Source: JAEUIG01 sp046349775
Lineage (GTDB): Bacteria; Planctomycetota; Planctomycetia; Planctomycetales; Planctomycetaceae
Reading direction: 5' to 3'
DNA length: 18,660 bases
NCBI GenBank assembly: GCA_046349775.1
Contig: JAXMBS010000091.1
Location: 1 to 18,660, forward strand
Part shown: positions 9,124 to 15,797 of the stretch, piece after piece
How the letters are laid out: every line of letters begins with the position of its first letter
Position numbering within the stretch: position 1 is the stretch's first letter
The notes under the pieces: generated by a model
The model's database searches: none
Told to the model about the DNA's origin: nothing
The model's input: the letters and a program-made list of their open reading frames with translations, nothing else
Translations under genes and position numbers: made by a program

Positions 9124-9235
9124 GATTTTGGTCCTGTGGAGATGCTGCCGCCGGCGTTCGCGGGAGGCAGGTGGCGTGATCGGGATGCTGTGAGGAGTGG
9201 CGAATCTCGCCCGACTCAATTCTCAGTGAGCAATC

Positions 9236-9253
9236 TGCAATTTGCAAATTGCA
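9236..9253. repeat. 18-bp perfect palindrome in the amt-glnK gap
   Basis: TGCAATTTGCAAATTGCA reads the same on both strands. It is AT-rich in a GC-rich context and lies in the 195-base gap between amt and glnK. It could be an operator for a dimeric regulator, an RNA hairpin or a dispersed intergenic repeat. No second copy was seen in this window. Confidence 0.5.
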
Positions 9254-9275
9254 ATACGCTTTTCAGCCGCAATGC

Positions 9276-9299
9276 GGCCGCGAGGAAGTCCTCGCGGCC
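9276..9299 (-). other. GC-rich hairpin just downstream of amt
   Basis: GGCCGCGAGG (9276-9285) pairs perfectly with CCTCGCGGCC (9290-9299) around AAGT. In the minus-strand transcript it begins 20 bases after the amt stop. No T tract follows, so it is more likely an mRNA-stabilising or processing hairpin, or a partial attenuator between amt and glnK, than a full terminator. Confidence 0.45.
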
Positions 9300-9318
9300 C
9301 TGGGGCGAAACTCCCCCT

Positions 9319-10686
9319 TCACACGAAGATGTACTCCTTCCTCGCCATGCTGGCTGACGTCGAGCCCCTGAATTTCGTCTTCCTGGCTGACGCGCAGCCC
9401 ATCGTCAGGTCCAGCACCTTCAGGATGACGATGGTCCCCACCAGGGCAATCACCGCCGAGCCGGCAACGCCGTACAATTGAATCACCAGCTGTCCGCCTT
9501 GCCCTCGAGCAGTCCTGTCCGAGGCTGTTGACCGCCTTGTTGGCGAACACGCCGGTCAGGATAGCGCAGAGTTCCGCCGACGCCGTGCACGCCGAACGCA
9601 TCCAGCGAATCGTCGTACCAAACCTGTTCTTGACGGTCGTGCACGCGAAGAAGCACACAATGCCCCGGCCAGACCCATGAGAATGGCGTTCGTGGGTGCA
9701 CAAACCCTGCGGCCGGCGTGATACACACCAGCCCGCCACGGCGCCGGAACAGGCCCCTAAGATGCTCGGCTTGCCGCGATGCAGCCACTCTGCTCCGGAC
9801 CAGGCCAATACGCCCGCAGCGGCCGCCAGGTGCGTTGCGACAAATGCCGAAACCGCCAACGGAGAAGCGCGCCCGGCAGCTGCCGGCGTTGAATCCGAAC
9901 CAGCCGACCCACAGCAGGGCGGCGCCCAGATCGTCGTGTACGTCAGATTATGCAGGGCATCGGTTCCTGGCCAAAACCAAGTCGCTTGCCCATCAGCACG
10001 TAGCACAAGACAGTGGACAGTCCCGAGATCAGGTGCACCACGGTCCCGCCGGCAAAGTCCAGCGCGCCCATTTTGAACAGCCAGCCCGACGGGGCCCAGA
10101 CCCAGTGCGCCACCGGGCAATAGACGAACGTCCCCCACAACACCGAGAACACGCACATCGTGCTGAACTTCATGCGCTCCGCAAAAGCACCGCAGATCAG
10201 GCCCGGCGTGATGATGAAGAACATCATCTGGTAGACCATGAACAAAGCGGGTGGAATCGACATGGCGGTCGGATACGGCGCCGGATTCGGGTTTCCATCG
10301 GTCGGGTACACCCCCTTCAGCATGATATAGTCCAGATTGCCAATATACGGGCTGCCAGTCTCAGCGTCGGCGCCTCCAAACGCCAAACTATACCCCCACA
10401 GTGCCCAGACCACCGACAGCAGTCCCATCAAGAATACGCACTGCATCATCACGCCGAGGACATTTTTCTTCCGCACGAGACCGCTGTAGAACATCGCGAG
10501 ACCCGGTGCCGTCATCATCAGCACGAGTGCCGACGAAGTAAGCATCCACGCGATATCCGCGCTGACATAGGCGGGAGCCGCCGGTGCGACCGCCGCCTCT
10601 GCCGGCACGTCTTGCGCGAGGCAGGGAAGACCGGCCACAAAGCAGCCGGAAACGATCAGAAGTGAGCGCAAAACTCGCGATTTCAT
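9319..10686 (-). CDS. amt: Ammonium transporter Amt, 3' half multiply frameshifted
   Basis: Amt is a trimeric inner-membrane ammonium channel. The start is ATG 10684-10686, which begins a signal peptide (MKSRVLRSLLIVSGCFVAGL, then LPCLAQD) as in many AmtB proteins; an in-frame ATG 30 bases upstream has no better support. The first 247 codons are intact and show IAWMLTSSALVLMMTAPGLA, MFYSGLVRKKNVLGVMMQC, FAERMKF and DFAGGTVVHLISGLS. From base 9957 on, the expected sequence continues in changing frames: HNLTYT, GAALLWVGWFGFNAGS, ATHLAAAAGVLAWS, LVCITPAAGFV, CTTVKNRFG, DAFGVHGVGGTL, AILTGVFANKAVNS and VSQEDEIQGLDVSQHGEEG, ending IFV at stop 9319-9321. About twelve shifts are needed, mostly single missing bases. 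Joined length is about 460 residues, typical for Amt. It leads the amt-glnK-glnD operon behind a sigma-54-type promoter. Confidence 0.88.
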
Positions 10687-10806
10687 AGGACTTTCCGATT
10701 CAGGAGGGGTGGTCATTGGACGCAGGATCCCTGGCGTATCGGCGGATCCAGCGAGTCGTTTTCACGGGGCCAGAGTGCTGAGAAGCGGGCCATCGGACGC
10801 CCGTAA

Positions 10807-10822
10807 GGCAACTCACGTGCCG
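10807..10822 (-). promoter_or_regulatory. Sigma-54 (RpoN) type -24/-12 promoter for amt-glnK-glnD
   Basis: On the minus strand, 10822-10807 reads CGGCACGTGAGTTGCC. The RpoN consensus is TGGCACG-N4-TTGC[AT]. The match covers GGCACG, the four-base spacer and TTGC, with the invariant GG and GC exactly ten bases apart. The predicted start is near 10796, leaving a leader of about 110 bases before the amt ATG. Sigma-54 control of amt/glnK operons through nitrogen-responsive activators is well established in other bacteria. No clear activator-binding palindrome was seen upstream. Confidence 0.7.
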
Positions 10823-10883
10823 CCATTGCGTTGGGGGCTTACTATAGCCCGCGCAGCCTATCGGACCGTGTCGGGAGAATCCT

Positions 10884-12038
10884 GTGACTTCCCCATCAAC
10901 TGGCGGACATCGACACCGCGTGTTTCAGCGTCGCACGGGACCAGGCGCCCCGCCCGGGACCGTCGTCAGCGCCTCCCACGCTGCATTCCCGAAGATGCAA
11001 GTCTTCTGCTACGGCGCTAACGAAATCATGGAACGCAATCTCGACGCCGTGTCCGAGCTATCCGATCTGATGGGCCGGCAACCGGTCCTCTGGCTCAACG
11101 TCGACGGGGTCGAACATGCCGCGACCGTGGAGCAGATCGGCCGCGCGTTCGGCCTGCACCCCCTGGCCCTGGAGGACGTCGTGCACGTCCACCAGCGGGC
11201 GAAGGTCGAGGAGTACGACGGCGTGCTGTTTATCGTCGCCCGCATGGTCAGGATCGTCGAGAACGATGCGGACGCTGTTCGCTGTCAGGACGGCGCCGGT
11301 GTCACGTCACGCTCCTGTCTGGAAACCGAACAGATCAGCATCTTCCTGGGCCGCAACTTTGTCGTCACGTTTCAGGAAGAAGCGGACAAGGACTGCCTGG
11401 AGCCCGTTCGCGAGCGGCTCCGCCGGAACCACGGCCGGCTGCGGCAGTCCGGACCGGACTACCTGGCCTATGCCATCCTCGACGCCGTGACCGATGGTTA
11501 CTTCCCGGTCGTCGAGTCCTACAGTGATCAGCTCGACCTCGTGGAAGACGCCCTCGACTCCCGCTATGAGCCGCAGGAGCTTCGGCGGATCCACGACATC
11601 CGCACAGACCTGCTCACACTGCGGCGCCTCGCCTGGCCGCTCCGCGAGACCCTGCAGAACCTGCAGCGCGATTCGCACAGCGGCATCACGGCGGAGACCC
11701 GGATCTATCTGCGCGACTGCTACGACCACACGGTGCAGATTCTCGATGTCCTCGAAACGTATCGCGAAATCTGCGCCGACCTTCGGGAGTTCTACTTCTC
11801 GACGCTGTCCCAGCGCACCAACGACATCATGAAAGTGTTGACAATTATCTCCACGATCTTCATCCCGCTGAGTTTCGTGGCCGGTGTATGGGGCATGAAC
11901 TTTGATCCGCACTCATCTCCGTGGAACATGCCCGAACTCGAATGGCGATACGGCTACCCGCTGGCGCTGGGAGTCATGGGGGCGATCGTCGTGGGCCTGC
12001 TGTTCTATTTCCGACACAAGGGCTGGCTGAAGTGGTAG
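10884..12038 (+). CDS. corA: Magnesium/cobalt transporter CorA
   Basis: CorA forms a pentameric inner-membrane channel for Mg2+ (also Co2+ and Ni2+). This intact protein has 384 residues. The start is GTG 10884, supported by GGGAG at 10873-10877 about seven bases upstream. A large N-terminal cytoplasmic domain contains LWLNVDGVE and FGLHPLALEDVVH, the latter a conserved CorA motif. A helical stalk follows (DHTVQILDVLETYREICADL). TM1 is at about residues 314-336 (KVLTIISTIFIPLSFVAGVW). The selectivity signature GMN is at residues 337-339, followed by FDPHSSPWNMPELEWRYGYP and TM2 at about 356-376. It ends with the basic tail RHKGWLKW. The first 35 or so residues are poorly conserved-looking, so translation could begin slightly later. 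It is divergent from amt. TACTAT at 10840-10845 is a possible -10 box, without a good -35. Confidence 0.93.
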   Translation: MTSPSTGGHRHRVFQRRTGPGAPPGTVVSASHAAFPKMQVFCYGANEIMERNLDAVSELSDLMGRQPVLWLNVDGVEHAATVEQIGRAFGLHPLALEDVVHVHQRAKVEEYDGVLFIVARMVRIVENDADAVRCQDGAGVTSRSCLETEQISIFLGRNFVVTFQEEADKDCLEPVRERLRRNHGRLRQSGPDYLAYAILDAVTDGYFPVVESYSDQLDLVEDALDSRYEPQELRRIHDIRTDLLTLRRLAWPLRETLQNLQRDSHSGITAETRIYLRDCYDHTVQILDVLETYREICADLREFYFSTLSQRTNDIMKVLTIISTIFIPLSFVAGVWGMNFDPHSSPWNMPELEWRYGYPLALGVMGAIVVGLLFYFRHKGWLKW

Positions 12039-12123
12039 ATGCGTGACGACCGACGAGGGTCAAGTGGTGAGGGCCAAGGAGCAAAGGCGGTGGTGGAAGT
12101 TTTTACCGATGACCGACAACCGA

Positions 12124-15100
12124 TTACCCCAGCCCGTATTTCTTCAGTTTGCTGTGAAACGTGCTGCGCGGCATGTTCAGCAGCCGCGCTGCTTCAGCCT
12201 TGTTGCCGCGACAGCGATCGAGCGCATCGAGCAGGACGGCCGGCTCATCATCGGATGCAACTGCCAATGGCGCCCGCGTGCGGAGTGCGGCTGCACGCGG
12301 CTGCAGAATGGCGCTGCGGCTCGGCGGAGCCGACGACGTTGACGGGCGAACGCTGCCGCCGCGCACGGGGAGCGGGAATGCCTCCAGTGTGATGCGATCC
12401 CCTTCGGCCAGCACCACGGCCCGCTCCACCACGTTTTCCAGCTCGCGAATATTGCCGGGCCAGTGATGCTGCATCAGCGCCGTAATGGCCTGGTCGTCGA
12501 ACTGGGTGATCCGCTTGCCCGTGCGCTCGGTGGCCCGACGCAGAAAGAACAGCGCGAGCTCGAAAATGTCGTCCCCCCGTTCGCGCAACGGCGGCAGCGT
12601 GATGCTGACGACGTTCAGCCGATAGTACAGGTCTTCGCGAAACCGGCCTTCGGCGATCAGTTGCTCCAGATTGCGGTGCGTGGCGGCCACCATCCGGACG
12701 TCGACGCGCACCGATTGCGTGCCGCCGACCGGCTCAATCGTGCGTTCCTGTAACGCCCGCAGCAGCTTGATCTGAATGTCGAGCGAGATGTCGCCGATCT
12801 CATCCAGAAACAGGGTGCCCCCGTTAGCCAGCGCAAACCGGCCCACTTTATCGTCGCGGGCATCCGTAAACGCCCCGCGGACATGGCCGAACAACTCGCT
12901 CTCGAGCAGGCTGGGCGCGAGCGCCGCACAATGCACGGCCACCAGCGGACCGTCGCGACGCGGACTGTTGTCGTGAATCGCGCGCGCCAGCAGCTCTTTG
13001 CCGGTCCCGCTTTCGCCGCGGATCAGCACGGATGCATCGCTGGGCGCCACCTTTCGCACAGTATCGAGAACGTCGACGATCGCCGGACTGTGCCCGCGCA
13101 TCTGGCCGCGACGGAAATCAGATTCGTTCGACGACGGCGACCGCAGCCCGGCCGAGTCGGCCAATTCGCTTTGCAGGACGGCAATCTGCCGGCTTTGCTC
13201 GGAGATCTTTTCCGCTTTGCGCTGCAGTTCCTGGTGCAGCCGCGACATGTCCTCGTGCACCTTGGCACAATGTAGTGCCACCCCCGTAATCCGTCCGACC
13301 GCCGTGAGAAACGTCACGTCTTCCGCCGTGTAAGCCGCGGCGTTCGGCTTGCCGCCGAGAGCGACCAGGCCGATCGTCTCGCCGTCGACCTCCAGCCCAT
13401 GCATGAGTTCGGCATGCAGTTGACGCAGCGTCATCTGCGGGGGAGAGGTCCCGCTCGGAACGCGCTGCAACGACACGCCCTGCCCAATCTGGTTGAGCAG
13501 GTCTTCGTCCGCCTCGAACTGCAACGGCACCGAGCCCTGGCCAACGGCAGTAACCAGCCGGAACCGCGATCCGGCCGGATCTCGCAGATACAGGGCGGCA
13601 TCCGAAATGCGCAGCACTTCGCAGCACGTATAAAGCATATTCTCCGCCACATCGTCGCGCTCCAGCAGACTGCTGACGGCGCGGTTCATCCGCTGCAGTG
13701 CACGGTCCAGCGCGTATTTCTCGCGGAAGAACCACAGATCGATCGCCCGCTGGGCCCGGTCCCGCAGCCAACCCAATGCGATTACGGCCAGCGCCAGCAC
13801 GACGATCACCGGCAATGCGTAACCATAGGCCGACGTCGCCTCGGTCCAGGCAAACACACCGACGGCCGCAATCAGCAGCGCAAAAACGATCGTCAGGCCG
13901 ACACTCGCCACGTAGTACAACATGCCGCGATTGACGACCTGGTCGATCAGCAGCAGCTTGTAGCGCGCAATCCCAACGGCATAAGCGCACGTGAACGACA
14001 GGCTGGCGAGCACCATCGGCAGTCGGGCGCTGCCAAAGGCGAACGCGACACGATCGAAGTAGGCGAGCCAGAGCGTGAGGGCCACCGGCACCGTCGCCAG
14101 CAGACTGGCACACAGAATCCAGCGGACCTGAGCCCGCTCGAGCGGATTCCGAGTCGACCAGAAGCTGTCCACCAGCGCAACGATCGCGAACACAAAGTAT
14201 CCGGCGGCGATCATCAGGTACACGTAAATCGCGTTCCGCAGCAGCGGCATGAACTCGTCAACTGACATGCCGGCAAACGTCGCCGTGATCGCCGGGCCGA
14301 TGAAAACGCGCGACAGCCAGTCCCCGGCCACAATCAACACGACGGCGCCGATTGCAAACGTCGCCGGAACGCCGTACACCCCCAGCAATGTCAGTCGCGG
14401 CCAGGCGAACAGGAACCGCTTGGGGACGGGGTACACCAGGAAGAAGTGCAGCAGCACAGCCGGCAACAATATGGCCATGACGGCGAACGGAATTGTGAAC
14501 CACAGGCTCCCCGCCAGGACCCACCAGTGATTCCCGCCGACATAGGCGACCACGGTCACGGCGCACAGCGCGAAGAACACTTGCAGAGGACGATCCGAAG
14601 GTCGCCGCCAGTACGCCAGCCCGGCGAGGACGAACACGATCGTGTGCATCACGAACCAGCCGAGCGACAGCGCCAATCCCCCGATCGGCTGGCGCGCGAG
14701 CGGCACCCATGCTCGCTTTTGCACACCGCCATCGCCTGGCCGAAACAGCACTCTGACGTAATACCGGCCGGTCGAATCCTTCTGCAAAACGTTCGTCGAC
14801 CCTTCCGGGACTTCGCTGACGGGAACACCGGGAGTGAGGTTTCCGACCGCTGCGTCCCGCGGGGGGGATCGAACCCAGGCGAGCGCATGCGCAAAATCGA
14901 CGAACGTCCGCGTGCGAAACCCCGCCACCTCGATCAGCCGGTCCCCCTTCTTCGGGAGAGGGTCCAAATGACTGCCGTCAACGACGGTGATTTCCTCCGC
15001 TTCGCGTGCTGCCGATTCATCTTCTGCCAACAGACACCGCAAGCCGATATCCGGCGTCGTCGCCACGTACCAAAGGGCAACCAGGCAGTAGATCGCGGAC

Positions 15101-15153
15101 CCGACGGCGAGCGACGTCAGGAGGAACTTTGCGATTCGGGAGTCATCATGCAT
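12124..15153 (-). CDS. Membrane-anchored sigma-54-dependent activator (TM, PDZ-like, multi-TM, GAF, AAA+, Fis HTH)
   Basis: This 1009-residue protein couples a membrane sensor to a sigma-54 activator. The start ATG (15151-15153) has GGTGGAG upstream (15162-15168). TM1 is at about 10-31. An extracytoplasmic stretch follows with a PDZ-like segment (KGDRLIEVAGFRTRTFVDFA, 69-88). Eight or nine TM helices fill about 160-463, resembling the sensor part of ComP-like kinases (HFFLVYP, RNPLERAQVRWIL, IARYKLLLIDQVVNRG). A GAF-like domain spans about 495-630 and a coiled coil about 630-667. The AAA+ domain has Walker A GESGTGKE (713-720), GAFTDA in place of GAFTGA (760-765), Walker B GGTLFLDEIGD (778-788) and GRFREDLYYRLN (836-847). 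A Fis-type HTH ends the protein (about 973-1006, NKAEAARLLNMPRSTFHSKL). There is no response-regulator receiver domain, so the signal probably arrives through the membrane or GAF parts. Targets are unknown. It converges on corA. Confidence 0.9.
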   Translation of the reverse strand: MHDDSRIAKFLLTSLAVGSAIYCLVALWYVATTPDIGLRCLLAEDESAAREAEEITVVDGSHLDPLPKKGDRLIEVAGFRTRTFVDFAHALAWVRSPPRDAAVGNLTPGVPVSEVPEGSTNVLQKDSTGRYYVRVLFRPGDGGVQKRAWVPLARQPIGGLALSLGWFVMHTIVFVLAGLAYWRRPSDRPLQVFFALCAVTVVAYVGGNHWWVLAGSLWFTIPFAVMAILLPAVLLHFFLVYPVPKRFLFAWPRLTLLGVYGVPATFAIGAVVLIVAGDWLSRVFIGPAITATFAGMSVDEFMPLLRNAIYVYLMIAAGYFVFAIVALVDSFWSTRNPLERAQVRWILCASLLATVPVALTLWLAYFDRVAFAFGSARLPMVLASLSFTCAYAVGIARYKLLLIDQVVNRGMLYYVASVGLTIVFALLIAAVGVFAWTEATSAYGYALPVIVVLALAVIALGWLRDRAQRAIDLWFFREKYALDRALQRMNRAVSSLLERDDVAENMLYTCCEVLRISDAALYLRDPAGSRFRLVTAVGQGSVPLQFEADEDLLNQIGQGVSLQRVPSGTSPPQMTLRQLHAELMHGLEVDGETIGLVALGGKPNAAAYTAEDVTFLTAVGRITGVALHCAKVHEDMSRLHQELQRKAEKISEQSRQIAVLQSELADSAGLRSPSSNESDFRRGQMRGHSPAIVDVLDTVRKVAPSDASVLIRGESGTGKELLARAIHDNSPRRDGPLVAVHCAALAPSLLESELFGHVRGAFTDARDDKVGRFALANGGTLFLDEIGDISLDIQIKLLRALQERTIEPVGGTQSVRVDVRMVAATHRNLEQLIAEGRFREDLYYRLNVVSITLPPLRERGDDIFELALFFLRRATERTGKRITQFDDQAITALMQHHWPGNIRELENVVERAVVLAEGDRITLEAFPLPVRGGSVRPSTSSAPPSRSAILQPRAAALRTRAPLAVASDDEPAVLLDALDRCRGNKAEAARLLNMPRSTFHSKLKKYGLG

Positions 15154-15263
15154 TGGCCAGACTCCACCAAGGGCCTGTTAATTGGCGAAGCAGGGTAGAC
15201 GTGGCGATTTGGATTCAATTGGGATCAGCGTAAGCAGTACGTGTAGGACATTCAATGATCCCA

Positions 15264-15324
15264 GCGCCGAAAGCGCCGATTGAGCGCCGAAATGCGCCGA
15301 AATGTGCCGCATCGACTGCGCCGA
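15264..15324. repeat. Phased GCGCCGA direct-repeat array
   Basis: Perfect copies of GCGCCGA start at 15264, 15273, 15284, 15294 and 15318, and a degenerate copy (GTGCCGC) starts at 15304. The spacings of 9, 11, 10, 10 and 14 bases are close to one helical turn for the first five. The array is about 110-170 bases upstream of the sigma-54 activator start. It could be a multi-site operator or activator-binding region. Confidence 0.6.
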
Positions 15325-15416
15325 AAAGCCACACAGAAGCGACGACGCAACTTCCAAACAAACAATCACAACACAATACGAAATAAGCACATACAACAGC
15401 CACACACAGCAGAGTG
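15325..15416. other. A/C-rich, T-poor tract
   Basis: The plus strand here is dominated by A and C (for example CAAACAAACAATCACAACAC), with only about seven T in ninety bases. This is a sharp compositional departure from the GC-rich surroundings. It may be an unstructured leader or a protein-binding tract. No gene is supported. Confidence 0.45.
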
Positions 15417-15431
15417 ACGGGACCAACCCGA

Positions 15432-15446
15432 GCGCCGAAGCGCCGA
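15432..15446. repeat. Two further GCGCCGA copies
   Basis: GCGCCGA occurs at 15432-15438 and 15440-15446, after the A/C-rich tract. They repeat the unit of the main array about 110 bases away, so the two groups bracket the tract. Confidence 0.5.
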
Positions 15447-15489
15447 ACGGCACAGCCGTTGCTTTCTCTACCTGCCGTGACCCCCGTGG

Positions 15490-15499
15490 TTCACGTGAA
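15490..15499. promoter_or_regulatory. TTCACGTGAA palindrome upstream of the rod-like RNA
   Basis: This perfect 10-bp palindrome lies 14 bases before the 5' arm of the predicted RNA. Its position would suit an operator at the RNA's promoter, but no clear -35/-10 pair was found, so the role is inferred from position alone. Confidence 0.3.
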
Positions 15500-15512
15500 T
15501 TTCGACCCAGCC

Positions 15513-15647
15513 AGCCCTCGATTCTTGGAGTGAACGACCCCCCGTTGGAAATGCAGGTACTGATTGCAGCCTGACCCACTCTGCGAATCAGATTCTCACT
15601 ACGAGCCCCTGCATCTTCGACGGTCACTCAGAATCGAGGGCTTTTTT
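15513..15647 (+). ncRNA. Unrecognised rod-like structured RNA with T-tract end
   Basis: Nested, collinear helices were found by hand. P1: 15513-15525 with 15630-15642, 13 perfect pairs. P2: GAGTGA 15528-15533 with 15624-15629, after a 2-base bulge. P3: 15543-15549 with 15616-15622, seven pairs including two wobbles, after a 9-base C-rich bulge. P4: ATGCAGG 15551-15557 with 15608-15614. Apical hairpin: CTGATT and GCAG (15560-15569) with CTGC and AATCAG (15581-15591), one bulged G and an 11-base loop. A 16-base single strand lies at 15592-15607. The 3' arm of P1 runs straight into TTTTTT (15642-15647), as in an intrinsic terminator. It could be an independent small RNA (the rod shape recalls 6S RNA) or a leader element of the dehydratase gene 150 bases downstream. 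It lacks the T-box sequence and the SRP RNA core motifs. No known family was recognised. Confidence 0.6.
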
Positions 15648-15797
15648 GCGCGCCCCCTCTGGTCCGGCATCGAATCTCCGCACGGACCCAGACTTGGCCG
15701 ACTCTGCCATTCGTGTGTCCCTCGCTTGACGGAAACGCCGTAGGGACGAGCATGGTAGGCGTCACCCACCCATTCGCTCTTCCTGTGCACACACGCT

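Larger units (their letters stand above)
15154..15797. other. 644-base intergenic region between the sigma-54 activator and the dehydratase
   Basis: This divergent gap is long for the window and must carry promoters for both flanking genes. From left to right it contains the activator's ribosome-binding site (15162-15168), a GCGCCGA repeat array, an A/C-rich tract, two more GCGCCGA copies, a TTCACGTGAA palindrome and a rod-like RNA ending in a T tract. The last 150 bases (15648-15797) show only a TTGACG box near 15725 without a convincing -10. No protein-coding gene is convincing here. Confidence 0.6.

Noticed and set aside
5875..9957. Programmed frameshifting or a recoded system in glnD and amt.
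   Set aside because: About two dozen shifts at unrelated sites, without slippery sequences or a common element, cannot be programmed; consensus errors explain them better.
12039..12123. A terminator between the convergent corA and activator genes.
   Set aside because: No stem with a T tract was found in these 85 bases; only a short TTTTT lies near 12100 without a preceding stem.
15264..15324. A CRISPR array or replication-origin iterons.
   Set aside because: Units of 7 bases with 2-7 base gaps are far too short for CRISPR, and no DnaA boxes or replication gene accompany them.
15302..15574. A 90-codon plus-strand frame across the A/C-rich tract.
   Set aside because: Its Thr/Asn/Gln-rich product reflects base composition, and it runs into the RNA fold. 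No family resemblance.
15178..15627. A 149-codon minus-strand frame ending 25 bases before the sigma-54 activator start, with a hydrophobic Cys-rich stretch.
   Set aside because: The hydrophobic part is simply the T/G-rich complement of the A/C-rich tract, the GCGCCGA repeats make up another part, and its N-terminus runs antisense through the structured RNA. No domain or ribosome-binding site was recognised.
15513..15797. A T-box or branched-chain amino-acid attenuator in front of an ilvD gene.
   Set aside because: No T-box core sequence or Ile/Leu/Val-rich leader peptide is seen, and the downstream enzyme matches YjhG/YagF rather than dihydroxyacid dehydratase.
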